Source: JACQFK01 sp964619955 (lineage in GTDB: Bacteria; Planctomycetota; MHYJ01; JACPRB01). Taken from it: 64,000 nucleotides of DNA. The notes beneath the pieces were generated by a model. The model saw nothing but the letters and a program-made list of their open reading frames with translations. It did no database searches and was not told the DNA's origin. Positions 41,932-50,439 of this stretch are shown one piece after another (position 1 is the first letter of the stretch; each line of letters starts with the position of its first letter). Location: positions 124,001 through 188,000 of the forward strand of contig CAZUJF010000007.1 in NCBI GenBank assembly GCA_964619955.1, written 5' to 3'. The position numbers and the translations under genes were made by a program.

Positions 41932-43080
41932 CTACCCCTTGGGGGGCCGGACCGCAGCAGGGAGATCGAACTCCACGCGCGCGCCCCCCCTGGGGCCCCG
42001 CTGAAGGCTGATCTTCCCGCCGTGGGCCTTGAGGATCTCGCGCGCCAGCGTGAGGCCGATGCCCATGCCTGCGAATCTGGGATCGGCCGAGGTCTTAAAG
42101 GGCTGGATCTCCCCCTCCGCCTCCTCCGGCCCCCGCCCGTTGTCCGACACCACCACGCGGATGAACCCCTGCCGGGGCCGGGAGACCTCGATGTCGAGCC
42201 GCGCCTCCTCGGGGCTGAATTTCTCCGCGTTCGACAGGATGTTCGTCAGCACGCTGTGGATCTTCCGCTCGTCCCCCTCCACCCAGGGGGCCCGGGCGGG
42301 CCATTTCATGCGGACCTGGAGGCTCTTCTTGCGCGCCCGGATCTTGAGGGACTCCAGGCACTCCTCCACGAGCGGCTTGAGGGCGAAGCGGGTCTTGTTC
42401 AGCGTCTCGGGCCGGAAGCGGGCCTTCGCCAGCGCCAGGAGATTCTCGATCAGGCCGAGCAGCCGCTCCAGGTTCCGGTGCGCGATCCGCATCCCCTTCT
42501 CCTGCCGCTCCTCGATGCGCCCCATGCCCCCCGACAGCATCAGATCGAGATAGCCCATGCCGGAGACGAGCGGCGTCTTCAGTTCGTGCGAACAGTTCGC
42601 GAGGAACTGGTCCTTCATCTGGTTGAGGTCGCGAAGCTCCCGGTTCGCCTTGAACAGCTCGTCGACGAGCCGCCCCAGCTCCTCGTTGAGCCGCTTGTTC
42701 GCGGCGACGAGCTCCAGACGCTCGACCTCCTGCGCGAGGGCGCGGCGCAGATCCGCCCCGTCGAAGGGCTTCGCGAAATAGCGCTGGACGTGCCCCCGGT
42801 TGATCGCCTCGATCGCGTCGTTGACGTCCGGGTAGGCGGTGATCAGGACCCGGATGCAGTCCGGCCGGATCTGCCGGGCCTGCTCCAGGAACTCCACGCC
42901 GCTGAGGCCGGGCATGCGCTGGTCCGTGAGGATGATGTGGATCGTGTTCTTGCGGAGCAGCTCCAGCGCCTTCGCCCCGTCGCGGGCCGTGTGGATGCGG
43001 TACGCGCCCCCGAGCAGATTCTGGAGCAGGGTGATGTTGTCCCGCTCGTCGTCGACGATCAAGAGCGCGTGCTTCTTCAC
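41932..43080 (-). CDS. Response-regulator/histidine-kinase hybrid
   Basis: 382 residues from GTG 43080; the start overlaps the epimerase stop as GTGA. Receiver domain (about 1-120) with IVDDERD, the phospho-acceptor Asp in IILTDQRMPG, and the Lys in RYFAKPFDG. A HisKA domain (FLANCSHELKTPLVSGMGYL) and HATPase_c domain (NILSNAEKFSPEE, DNGRGPEE, GMGIGLTLAREIL) follow. The order REC-HisKA-HATPase makes it a phosphorelay intermediate or a receiver-controlled kinase. It precedes the 6xPAS kinase by 10 bases in one operon. Confidence 0.92.
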   Translation of the reverse strand: MKKHALLIVDDERDNITLLQNLLGGAYRIHTARDGAKALELLRKNTIHIILTDQRMPGLSGVEFLEQARQIRPDCIRVLITAYPDVNDAIEAINRGHVQRYFAKPFDGADLRRALAQEVERLELVAANKRLNEELGRLVDELFKANRELRDLNQMKDQFLANCSHELKTPLVSGMGYLDLMLSGGMGRIEERQEKGMRIAHRNLERLLGLIENLLALAKARFRPETLNKTRFALKPLVEECLESLKIRARKKSLQVRMKWPARAPWVEGDERKIHSVLTNILSNAEKFSPEEARLDIEVSRPRQGFIRVVVSDNGRGPEEAEGEIQPFKTSADPRFAGMGIGLTLAREILKAHGGKISLQRGPRGGARVEFDLPAAVRPPKG

Positions 43081-44003
43081 GCGCCGCCCCCTTCGAGGGT
43101 GCGTCTCAGGCCCTCCTCCAGCGGCGTGCGCGCCTCGAAGCCGAAATCCCGCCGCGCCGCGGAGGGATCGCACCAGGAATCGCGGATGTCGCCCGCCCGG
43201 GGGGGACGGTGTTCGAAGAGCGCGGGAAGCCCCGCGAGACGGGCCAGGGCGCGGCCGAGATCCAGGATCGTCACGGGACGGCCGCCGGCGAGGTTGTAGA
43301 CGCGGCCCGAGAGGCCCGGAGCCTCCGCGGCCCGCCGCAGCCCGTCCACCACGTCGCCCACATAGGTGAAGTCCCGGGTCTGCCCCCCGTCGCCGTTCAC
43401 GGGCATCGGCTTCCCCTCCCTCAGCTTGCGCGCGAAGATGGGGATCACCGCGGCATACGGGGAGTCCGGGTCCTGCCGGGGCCCGTAGACGTTGAAGAAG
43501 CGCAGCGCGACCGTTTCCAGCTTCGTATGCGCCGCCCAGGAGCGGGCGTAGAGCTCCGTCGCCAGTTTCGCCACGGCGTACGGGGACAGCGGCCGCGGCG
43601 GCATCGCCTCGTGTTTCGGCAGCGTCGGCGTGTCGCCGTAGACCGAGGAGGAGCTGGCGAGCACCACGCGCCGCACCCCCGCCCGCTCCGCCGCCCGGAG
43701 GATCTCCAGCGTCCCGCGCGCCGTGGCCCGGTGGCTCTCGATCGGCTTCTCCACCGAGCGCGGCACCGAGGGCAGGGCCGCCAGATGGAAGACGGCGTCG
43801 ACCCCCGCGACCGCGGCGTCGGCCGTCCGGTTCACGTCCCCCTCCAGCAGCTCGACCCCCTCCGGCAGGTTGGAGCGGCGGCCCGTCGAGAAATCGTCCG
43901 CCACCCGGACGCGGCGCCCCGAGGCCAGCAGCGAGCGCACCAGATGCGAGCCGATGAAGCCCCCGCCGCCGGTGACCAGGCAGAGTCCGGCGTCTTTCGT
44001 CAT
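43077..44003 (-). CDS. NAD-dependent epimerase/dehydratase, extended SDR
   Basis: 308 residues from ATG 44003. The Rossmann motif is VTGGGGFIGSHLV, the Ser of the active site is in LASSSSVYG, the catalytic Tyr/Lys pair is SPYAVAKLATE, and RFFNVYGPRQ is the extended-SDR sugar-nucleotide mark. Such proteins modify UDP-sugars, for example UDP-glucose 4-epimerase or UDP-glucuronate 4-epimerase types; the exact sugar cannot be read. The start is 2 bases after the TatD stop and the stop overlaps the next gene, so it belongs to the operon. Confidence 0.9.
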   Translation of the reverse strand: MTKDAGLCLVTGGGGFIGSHLVRSLLASGRRVRVADDFSTGRRSNLPEGVELLEGDVNRTADAAVAGVDAVFHLAALPSVPRSVEKPIESHRATARGTLEILRAAERAGVRRVVLASSSSVYGDTPTLPKHEAMPPRPLSPYAVAKLATELYARSWAAHTKLETVALRFFNVYGPRQDPDSPYAAVIPIFARKLREGKPMPVNGDGGQTRDFTYVGDVVDGLRRAAEAPGLSGRVYNLAGGRPVTILDLGRALARLAGLPALFEHRPPRAGDIRDSWCDPSAARRDFGFEARTPLEEGLRRTLEGGGA

Positions 44004-44005
44004 CT

Positions 44006-44779
44006 CTAGATCCCGAAGAGCCGCCGCGCGTTGCGCGTCGTGGCCTCCGCGACCGCGCGCACGTCCACGCCCTTCACGTTCGCGATCTCCGCCGCGGTGT
44101 AGCGCACGTACGCCGGCTCGTTCCGCTGCCCCCGGTGCTTCTGGGGCGCGAGCAGCGGACAGTCGGTCTCCACCATCAGCACGTCGAGCGGGATCTCGCG
44201 CACCGCCTCGCGGAGCGCCTGCGCCTTCGGATACGTCACGGGCCCCGCGATCGAGATCATGAAATTCAGGCCCATGTAGGCCTCGGCGTCCGCCCAGGTC
44301 CCGGTGAAGCAATGGATCACGCCCCGCAGCGGCGCATGGGCCCGCAGGATCGCGACCGCGTCGGGGTGCGCGTCCCGGCAGTGGATGGACACGGGCTTGT
44401 CCGCCTCGAGCGCGAGCTCCAGATGCCGCACGAAGAGCGCCTTCTGGTTCGGGACGGAGCTGTAGTTCTTGAAGTAGTCCAGGCCGGTCTCGCCGATCGC
44501 GACCGCCTTGGGATGCGCGAGCAGCTCGCGGAGCTCGTCCACGGGGCCGGGGTTGTCCGCCTCGTGCGGATGGATGCCCGGCGAGAACCAGACGCCCTCC
44601 CGCGCCGCGGCGATGTCCCTCGCCCGCCGCGAGGAGGCCAGGTCCGTGCCGATGCTGACCATCCGGTCCACCCCGGCGTCGCGGGCCCTCGAGAGGACGG
44701 CGTCGAGCTCGCCCTCGAACTGGCGGTCGTCGAGATGCGCGTGGGAGTCGGTCAGGGACGCGGGCGTCTCCGAACTCAT
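44006..44779 (-). CDS. tatD: TatD-family metal-dependent DNase
   Basis: 257 residues. The metal-binding HxH is in TDSHAHLDD, the conserved Glu in GETGLDYF, then His in SIHCRDAHPD, CFTG, and the last Asp in VETDCPLLAPQ. Ends with GVDVRAVAEATTRNARRLFGI-type family tail. TatD enzymes are Mg-dependent 3'-5' exonucleases. It follows the lipoprotein gene after 10 bases. It is a standard housekeeping member and nothing in the active site is odd. Confidence 0.93.
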   Translation of the reverse strand: MSSETPASLTDSHAHLDDRQFEGELDAVLSRARDAGVDRMVSIGTDLASSRRARDIAAAREGVWFSPGIHPHEADNPGPVDELRELLAHPKAVAIGETGLDYFKNYSSVPNQKALFVRHLELALEADKPVSIHCRDAHPDAVAILRAHAPLRGVIHCFTGTWADAEAYMGLNFMISIAGPVTYPKAQALREAVREIPLDVLMVETDCPLLAPQKHRGQRNEPAYVRYTAAEIANVKGVDVRAVAEATTRNARRLFGI

Positions 44780-44789
44780 GGCGGTGGTC

Positions 44790-45377
44790 CTACTTCGGCG
44801 GGATCGGCTCGGTCATCGTCCGGACATGGATCGAATTCTCGCAGATGCGGCTGACCGCCGCCTCGACCTTGGTGTACACGGGGATGAGCGCCTCGCCGCC
44901 GGGGACGTGGTGGTCCCGGTAGTAGTAGCTCTTGTGCCAGCTGTTCGTGCCGACCGTGAAGACGCGCGTGAAGCTCGTCTCCTTGGGGTCCAGCGACAGC
45001 CGGCTCAGCTCCTCGGGGCGGAACTCCTCCGGCTTGCGCGCCTTCAGCTTCCCGATGCCGAAGTCCTCGAGCAGCTTCATGTGCCGGACCATCTCAAGGT
45101 CGGTCAGGAAGGCCAGGTAGATGCGGCCGGGCGCCGCCTTCGGGAAGGGCTCCCTCGGCCCCTCGCCCACCTGGTCGCGCCAGGAATTGGACATCACCAC
45201 GCGGTACGTGGGCTCCAGCTTCTTGGTCTTCGCCTCGGGAAAGGCGCGGAAATACGAGATCTTGAGGGCCTTGCCTTCGACGGGGCTTTCGTCCGCGGAA
45301 TTGCTGCAGCCCGCGGCGGCCGCGCCCAGCAGCGCGATCAACGCCTCGCGGCGGCCCAGCTCCGCGTCCGGCCTCAC
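44790..45377 (-). CDS. Lipoprotein of unknown function coupled to proS
   Basis: 195 residues from GTG 45377, which overlaps the proS stop (GTGA). The N-terminus GRREALIALLGAAAAGCSNS has a twin-Arg start, a hydrophobic stretch and a lipobox (AAGC). The mature part is basic and rich in Tyr/Trp (SWHKSYYYRDHHVPGGEALI). No catalytic motif is visible and no family is recognised. Translational coupling to proS is probably incidental. It lies in the envelope if the signal is processed. Confidence 0.8.
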   Translation of the reverse strand: MRPDAELGRREALIALLGAAAAGCSNSADESPVEGKALKISYFRAFPEAKTKKLEPTYRVVMSNSWRDQVGEGPREPFPKAAPGRIYLAFLTDLEMVRHMKLLEDFGIGKLKARKPEEFRPEELSRLSLDPKETSFTRVFTVGTNSWHKSYYYRDHHVPGGEALIPVYTKVEAAVSRICENSIHVRTMTEPIPPK

Positions 45378-47095
45378 GCCTTGTACTCCGCCAGTTCGCG
45401 CCGCACGGCCTCGAGCACGTCCGCGATCGCGGTGCTCTTCTGGTCCTTCGAGGTCCGCCGCCGGATGTCCACCGTGCCGGACTCCACGGTGCGCTTCCCG
45501 ACCGTGATGCGGACGGGGATGCCGATGAGGTCGGCGTCCGCGAACTTCACGCCGGGCGCGGCGTCGCGGTCGTCCCAGAGGACCTCCAGGCCCGCCTGGG
45601 TCAGCGTCTCGTAGAGGTTCTGCGCGGTCTCGACGATCTGCAGCTTCTTGTGGTCGAGCGAGACGATCTGCACCTGGTAGGGCGCGAGCTCCTTGGGCCA
45701 GAGGATGCCGCCGTCGTCGTGGTGGTTCTCCACCGCCGCGGCGAGGATGCGGTTGACCCCGATCCCGTAGCAGCCCATCACCATCGGATGCAGCTGGCCC
45801 TTGTCGTCGAGATACGAGGCGTTCATGAGCTTCGAGTAGCGCGTGCCCAGCTTGAAGACGTGCCCCACCTCGATGCCGTGCGTGAAGCCGAGCGGGGCGC
45901 CGCAGCGGGGGCAGGGGTCGTTTTCGAGCGCCGTCCGGATGTCCGCGACGACGCCGGCCTTGAAGTCCCGGTTCAGGTTCACGTTGACGAGGTGGGTGTC
46001 CTTCCGGTTCGCCCCGGTGACGAAATTCGTCAGCGGCAGGACCGCATGGTCCGCGATCAGGGGCAGGGCGAGCCCCACGGGCCCGGAGAAGCCGATGGGT
46101 CCGCCGGTCTCCTTCTGGATCTCCTCGGGGGTGGCCAGCCGCAGCGTCTCGGCCTGCGCGGCCCGGCGGAGCTTGGGCTCGTTCACCTCGTGGTCGCCGC
46201 GGACCAGCGCCGCCACGAAACCCTTGTTCGTCCTGTAGATGAGCGTCTTGACGAGCAGCCGCGGGGAGACCTTGAGGAAGGCGGAGACCTGCTCGATCGT
46301 GTGCGCGCCGGGCGTGGCGGCCTCCTCCCTGGGGAGGATCTCGCGGGTCTCGGAGGCCGAGGAGGCCCCCGCGACGGGCGGGCACTCGGCCTTCTCCTTG
46401 TTGGCGGCGTAGCGGCATTTCGCGCAGGTCACGACGGAGTCCTCGCCGAACGGCGAGACCGCCATGAACTCGTGGGAGACGTCGCCGCCGATGAGGCCGG
46501 TGTCGGCCTCCACGGGCAGGAAGTTCAGCTCCGCCCGCGTGTAGATGCGGACGTAGGCGTCGTACATCGTCTGGTAGGAGCGCCCCATCGCCTTCTCGTC
46601 GACGTCGAAGGAGTAGGCGTCCTTCATGATGAACTCGCGGGTCCGGATGATCCCGTGGCGCGGACGCGCCTCGTCGCGGAACTTGCCCTGGATCTGGTAG
46701 AGGGTCAGGGGCAGCTGGCGGTAGGACTTCACCTCGGTGCGCACGAGGTGCGTGATGACCTCTTCGTGCGTGGGGCCCAGGACGCTGACCGCCCCCTTGC
46801 GGTCCTTCAGCTTCATCAGGGTGTCGCCGAAGAGCTCGAAGCGGCCCGTCTCCTGCCAGAGCTCGGTCGGATGCAGCGCCGGCATGAGCAGCTCGACGGC
46901 GCCGGAGCGGTCCATCTCCTCGCGGACGATGGCCTCGGCCTTGCGCAGCGCGCGGAACCCGAGCGGGAGGTAGCTGTAGCTGCCCGCGGAGAGCTGGCGG
47001 ATGAGGCCCGCCCGCAGCATCAGCTTGTGGCTGGGGCTTTCCGCGTCCGAAGGGGCCTCGCGGAGCGTGGGGATGAAGGTCTTGGTCCAGCGCAT
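45374..47095 (-). CDS. proS: Prolyl-tRNA synthetase
   Basis: 573 residues, the bacterial (ProS type 1) length. The N-terminal class II core has GLIRQLSAGSYSYLPLG, motif 2 in FRDEARPRHGIIRTREFIMK, and motif 3 in GCYGIGVNRILAAAVE. The central editing (YbaK/INS) insertion (about 235-385) is present, with RGDHEVNEPKLRR, GPVGLALP and VTGANRKDTHLVNVN. The C-terminal anticodon-binding domain ends in LAEYKA. It charges tRNA-Pro and is the first gene of the downstream minus-strand operon. A TATAAC box ends 9 bases before the ATG. Confidence 0.97.
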   Translation of the reverse strand: MRWTKTFIPTLREAPSDAESPSHKLMLRAGLIRQLSAGSYSYLPLGFRALRKAEAIVREEMDRSGAVELLMPALHPTELWQETGRFELFGDTLMKLKDRKGAVSVLGPTHEEVITHLVRTEVKSYRQLPLTLYQIQGKFRDEARPRHGIIRTREFIMKDAYSFDVDEKAMGRSYQTMYDAYVRIYTRAELNFLPVEADTGLIGGDVSHEFMAVSPFGEDSVVTCAKCRYAANKEKAECPPVAGASSASETREILPREEAATPGAHTIEQVSAFLKVSPRLLVKTLIYRTNKGFVAALVRGDHEVNEPKLRRAAQAETLRLATPEEIQKETGGPIGFSGPVGLALPLIADHAVLPLTNFVTGANRKDTHLVNVNLNRDFKAGVVADIRTALENDPCPRCGAPLGFTHGIEVGHVFKLGTRYSKLMNASYLDDKGQLHPMVMGCYGIGVNRILAAAVENHHDDGGILWPKELAPYQVQIVSLDHKKLQIVETAQNLYETLTQAGLEVLWDDRDAAPGVKFADADLIGIPVRITVGKRTVESGTVDIRRRTSKDQKSTAIADVLEAVRRELAEYKA

Positions 47096-47104
47096 CGTGC
47101 TGCG

Positions 47105-47110
47105 GTTATA
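47105..47110 (-). promoter_or_regulatory. -10 box of proS, nearly leaderless
   Basis: TATAAC on the minus strand ends 9 bases before the ATG at 47095. The expected transcript start would be within 3 bases of the start codon. No -35 was assigned. Confidence 0.45.
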
Positions 47111-47148
47111 GCAAAGAACGCGGACCTTCGGAAGCCCTAGCGCCCGAG

Positions 47149-48090
47149 CTAGCGCCCGAGCTCGTGCCCCATGTCCATCTTGACGTTGGCCTTGAGGTCC
47201 ATGTCGTCCCCGCCGCCCGGGTTGGGGATCACGGCGCTCACCTTGACCCGGAGCGAGCTCTGGGACTTCAGCGGCCGGCCGGCCTTCACGAGGAAGTGCA
47301 TCTTCCCGGTCCCGCCGCCCTCGGTCTTCATCTTCACGTTGAGGCCGGGCGCGCCCTCCGCGTCCGTGCCCTTCTGGAGCACCGTGTACTTGGACGCGAT
47401 CACCAGGGTGTCCCCCTCGAGGGATTCGACGACGTTGTCGGTGGCGACCTTGAGATCGACGTTGCCGCCGACGCCCGGCATGCCCAGCTTGACCTCCTCC
47501 TTCCAGCCGTCGCCCTTGCCGAGCTTCTGCGTCGGAAGCGGGCCCATGAGGCCGTTGAGGGAGCGGAAGGGGCCTTCGAGTTCGCCGAGGCGCCCCGCGC
47601 CGCCCTGCACCGTCACCTTGCCGCGGGGATCGACGTCCAGCTGCACGGGCTCCCGCACCATCTTGGCCATCTGGTCCTGCACGTCCATGAAGCCCTGGAG
47701 GGCGGGGTCGTCGCCCTCCTTCTTCTCCTTGGGCTTCAGCTCGCCCGCCTTCGCGGCGTCGTACTGGAAGTCCACGTCGTTGACCATCACGTGGCCCTTC
47801 GCCTTCGCCGTCCGCCAGGCGCCCTTGAGCGTCGCGGTGCCGTCCTCCTTCACGTCGACGACCTCGACGTCCATCGTCCCCTCGAACTTCAGTTCGATGG
47901 GGTCCTCGCTGAGCACGCCCTGGAGGAGCTCCGGGACCTTCTCCAGTTTCACGCCCAGCCCGTAGCTGAGGGTGAAGGGGAACTTTTCGCCCTTCTTGAA
48001 GGCGTAGCGGAGTTCGGCCTTGTCCTGGGCGGGGGCGGCCGCCGTCAGGAAGAGCGCCAGGATCCCCGCGGTCGCCAGTCGGTGGTTCAT
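47149..48090 (-). CDS. Exported protein of unknown function (DUF6263-like)
   Basis: 313 residues from ATG 48090 with a signal peptide (MNHRLATAGILALFLTAAAP). The mature part has AELRYAFKKGEKFPFTLSYG, VEVVDVKEDGTATLKGAWRT, VTVQGGAGRLGELEGPFRSL and LPTQKLGKGDGWKEEV, a pattern like DUF6263 proteins. The end is Met/Asp-rich (DDMDLKANVKMDMGHEL). No catalytic residues are recognised. A 12-base direct duplication (47137-47148 and 47149-47160) covers the stop codon region. Transcribed divergently from the third protease trio. Confidence 0.78.
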   Translation of the reverse strand: MNHRLATAGILALFLTAAAPAQDKAELRYAFKKGEKFPFTLSYGLGVKLEKVPELLQGVLSEDPIELKFEGTMDVEVVDVKEDGTATLKGAWRTAKAKGHVMVNDVDFQYDAAKAGELKPKEKKEGDDPALQGFMDVQDQMAKMVREPVQLDVDPRGKVTVQGGAGRLGELEGPFRSLNGLMGPLPTQKLGKGDGWKEEVKLGMPGVGGNVDLKVATDNVVESLEGDTLVIASKYTVLQKGTDAEGAPGLNVKMKTEGGGTGKMHFLVKAGRPLKSQSSLRVKVSAVIPNPGGGDDMDLKANVKMDMGHELGR

Positions 48091-48156
48091 AAGAGGTCCT
48101 CGTCTACGGGTCTTACGACAGCGGAGCTTCCCCGGAAGTTCGCCGGCTTCGACGTA

Positions 48157-48162
48157 TATAAT
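48157..48162 (+). promoter_or_regulatory. -10 box of the third protease trio
   Basis: TATAAT lies 3 bases before the ATG at 48166 (also overlapping TATATA at 48155-48160). A normal transcription start would be at or past the first codon, so either a leaderless transcript or use of a downstream GTG (48172) is implied. The spacing with the divergent gene at 48090 leaves 75 bases for both promoters. Confidence 0.45.
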
Positions 48163-48165
48163 AGG

Positions 48166-49158
48166 ATGCGCGTGATCCGAAGGAACAGAACTACCCGCCT
48201 GGCCGCCGGGCTGTTCCTCACGCTGCTGCCCGCGGCCCTGCAGGCCCAGGCGGAGGACGAGGCCCACCGGCGCGTGTACCGGGGGGTCGTGGACTCCGTC
48301 GTCGCCGTCCGCGCCCTCGCCCCGCTGGGCGAACGCTCGGGGACGGGCTTCGTCCTCGAGGCCGACGGCCTGATCCTCACCAGCTACGCGTCCTGTCCCG
48401 AAGGTTCCTCGGACATCCGCGTCTGGACGAAGGGGCCGAGGCTTCATGCCGCGACCTTCGTGGCCGCCTCGAAGGAGCATGAACTGACGCTGCTCCGGAT
48501 CAAGGCCGGGGGCCCGCTGAAGCCCGCGGCGCTGGGCACCTCGGCGGCGCTCCGGGTGGGCCAGCGGTCCTACACGATCGGCAACGCGGCCAATTCCATG
48601 ATCATCGACGACCAGCCTTCGTTCAACCTGGGCATCCTCAGCGCGCTGTACCGGCTGGACGAGGCGCGCGCCAATTCGACGTACCGGGGCCCCGTCTTCG
48701 AGACGACGGCGGCGGTCAACGTGGGCATGGAGGGGGCGCCCTGTCTCGACGCACAGGGCCGGGTCGTGGGGATCGTCACGCTCAACTACTCGCCGCACCG
48801 CTTCCTCGGGGTCGCCATCCCCATCGACGAGATCCTGCCCGTCCTCAAGCGGCTCAAAGCGGAGGTCCTCCTCCCCGACGCCCCGCTCCCGCCGGCCCGG
48901 GAGGGCGGCGTGGGGCTGACGCTGAAGCAGGACGGCGCCCGGCTGGTCGTCTCGGAGGTGCGGGCGGGGGGTCCCGCCGACCGGGCGGGGATCGGCCCGG
49001 GGGACGTGCTCCTCGAGGTCGGAGAACAGCCGGTCCGGACGCTCGCCGACTACCGGGCCCGCATGAGCGGGTTGGAAGCGGGGGGGGTGGTCTGGTTCAA
49101 GCTGGAGATCGGGGGCCGTCCCGAGCGGGTCAAACTGGCCCTCGAGGAGCAGAAATGA
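48166..49158 (+). CDS. Trypsin-fold pseudoprotease, type 1, with PDZ
   Basis: 330 residues with a signal peptide (RRNRTTRLAAGLFLTLLPAA). HtrA-like fold (about 35-235) and PDZ (about 240-325: PADRAGIGPGDVLLEVGE). The triad is lost: His is Ser (ILTSYASC), Asp is Glu (HELTLLRI) and Ser is Glu (NVGMEGAPC). The type 1 features FETTAAVN and FLGVAIPIDEIL match the paralogues at 16541 and 31883. The stop lies 15 bases before the assembly gap. The type 2 gene follows on the far side. Confidence 0.88.
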   Translation: MRVIRRNRTTRLAAGLFLTLLPAALQAQAEDEAHRRVYRGVVDSVVAVRALAPLGERSGTGFVLEADGLILTSYASCPEGSSDIRVWTKGPRLHAATFVAASKEHELTLLRIKAGGPLKPAALGTSAALRVGQRSYTIGNAANSMIIDDQPSFNLGILSALYRLDEARANSTYRGPVFETTAAVNVGMEGAPCLDAQGRVVGIVTLNYSPHRFLGVAIPIDEILPVLKRLKAEVLLPDAPLPPAREGGVGLTLKQDGARLVVSEVRAGGPADRAGIGPGDVLLEVGEQPVRTLADYRARMSGLEAGGVVWFKLEIGGRPERVKLALEEQK

Positions 49159-49173
49159 CCCCCCAGCAGCCCG

Positions 49174-49273
49174 NNNNNNNNNNNNNNNNNNNNNNNNNNN
49201 NNNNNNNNNNNNNNNNNNNNNNNNNNNNNNNNNNNNNNNNNNNNNNNNNNNNNNNNNNNNNNNNNNNNNNNNN
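49174..49273. other. Assembly gap: 100 Ns flanked by a 55-base duplicated end
   Basis: Exactly 100 N. The 55 bases before it (49119-49173) are identical to the 55 after it (49274-49328). This is typical of two contigs that overlap but were scaffolded with a default gap. The true sequence probably has one copy and no gap. Confidence 0.9.
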
Positions 49274-49338
49274 TCCCGAGCGGGTCAAACTGGCCCTCGA
49301 GGAGCAGAAATGACCCCCCAGCAGCCCGGCCACGAAAA

Positions 49339-49403
49339 CAACAAAACAGACGGGCTGCTTTGTTGCCTCTTCAGGGCAACAAAGCAGCCCGTCTGTTTTG
49401 TTG
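49339..49403. repeat. Perfect 29-bp inverted repeat, hairpin with 7-base loop
   Basis: Arms at 49339-49367 and 49375-49403 are exact reverse complements, with TCTTCAG as loop. Each arm has an inner palindrome-like core CAGACGGGCTG. It lies 17 bases upstream of the type 2 pseudoprotease start and 66 bases downstream of the assembly gap. A terminator, a repeat element or an assembly/chimera artefact are all possible. Confidence 0.9.
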
Positions 49404-49419
49404 CTTCGGGGGGGGCGGC

Positions 49420-50439
49420 ATGAGCCCCGCCCTGCTGCTCGCCCTGCTCCAGGCCGTCCACGACGACCCCTTCGCCGCGGTGCTCCAGGGACTGCGCGAG
49501 CGCGCGGGGCGCTCGGTGGTCGCCATCGACGTCGCCCGCCTCGATGAACCCGACGCGGATCCCGACGGGCGCACCGGCTCCGGCCAGGTCGCCCAGCACC
49601 GCGACTACTACAACCGCCCCAAAGGACCCGTCTCGGGCGTCGTCTGGAGCGCCGACGGCCTCATCCTCACCAGCCGCTTCAACGTCTCCGGAAAGCTGAA
49701 GAAACAGGGCCTCAAAGTCACCCTCTGGGACGGGCGCGAACTCCCGGCGGAACGGCTCGGGCAGGACGAGGGCCGCGACGTCGCCCTCCTCCGCGTCGAG
49801 GCCCGCGACCTGCCCGTGCTGCCCCGCGCGGACACCGCGAAGCTCGGACAGGGCGCCTTCCTCGCCCTGCTCGGCCGCGCGCCGGACCGCGGCTCCCCCA
49901 CGATCAACCTCGGCATCCTCAGCGCCCTGCAGCGCATGAACAAGACCTGCGTCCAGACGGACGCGGAGATGAACTACGGCAACTCGGGCGGCGCCCTCGT
50001 CACCCTGCGCGGCGAACTCGTCGGGATCGCCTGCCAGATCCGCCCCGAGGCCGTCTGGGGCCAGTCCGGCGGCGTCGGCTTCGCCTGCAAGACGGCGGAG
50101 ATCGACGGCGTCCTCGAGCGGCTCAAAAAGGGGGAGCTCATCCCGGCGGAGAAGCGCCCCTTCCTCGGCGTGCGACCCGCCGAGGCCGACCCGGAGATCG
50201 AGGGCTACCCGGTGGGCGAGGTCCTCCCCGGCTCCCCCGCCGAGAAGGCGGGCCTCAAGAAGGGCGACGTCATCACCACCGTGGACGGCCTGAAGGTCGT
50301 GGACTTCGAGACGATGGGCGAGGCCCTCTTCGAGAAGAAGGCGGGGACGACGGTCATGCTGAAGATCAAACGGAAGAACGGCGCCAAATGGGACGACCTC
50401 GAGCTGAAAGCCGTCCTCGAAGCGAGGGCCGACCCATGA
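49420..50439 (+). CDS. Trypsin-fold pseudoprotease, type 2, with PDZ; Ser retained
   Basis: 339 residues from ATG 49420 with a short hydrophobic signal (MSPALLLALLQAVHDDPFAA). The HtrA-like fold (about 30-245) has His replaced by Asn (RFNVSG), Asp kept (RDVALLRV), and Ser kept (NYGNSGGAL). Without the general base it is not expected to hydrolyse peptides. PDZ (about 250-335: SPAEKAGLKKGDVITTVDG). The stop overlaps the next start as ATGA. The NYGN motif and the FNVSGK loop place it with 32904-33974 and the second half of 16541-18262. Confidence 0.87.
   Translation: MSPALLLALLQAVHDDPFAAVLQGLRERAGRSVVAIDVARLDEPDADPDGRTGSGQVAQHRDYYNRPKGPVSGVVWSADGLILTSRFNVSGKLKKQGLKVTLWDGRELPAERLGQDEGRDVALLRVEARDLPVLPRADTAKLGQGAFLALLGRAPDRGSPTINLGILSALQRMNKTCVQTDAEMNYGNSGGALVTLRGELVGIACQIRPEAVWGQSGGVGFACKTAEIDGVLERLKKGELIPAEKRPFLGVRPAEADPEIEGYPVGEVLPGSPAEKAGLKKGDVITTVDGLKVVDFETMGEALFEKKAGTTVMLKIKRKNGAKWDDLELKAVLEARADP

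Noticed and set aside
49130..49333. Minus-strand frame running through the N gap
   Set aside because: It contains unknown residues and its two ends are the same duplicated 55 bases, so it is a product of the gap.
49339..49403. Perfect inverted repeat considered as transposon ends
   Set aside because: There is no transposase, the arms are only 7 bases apart and no target-site duplication is evident.
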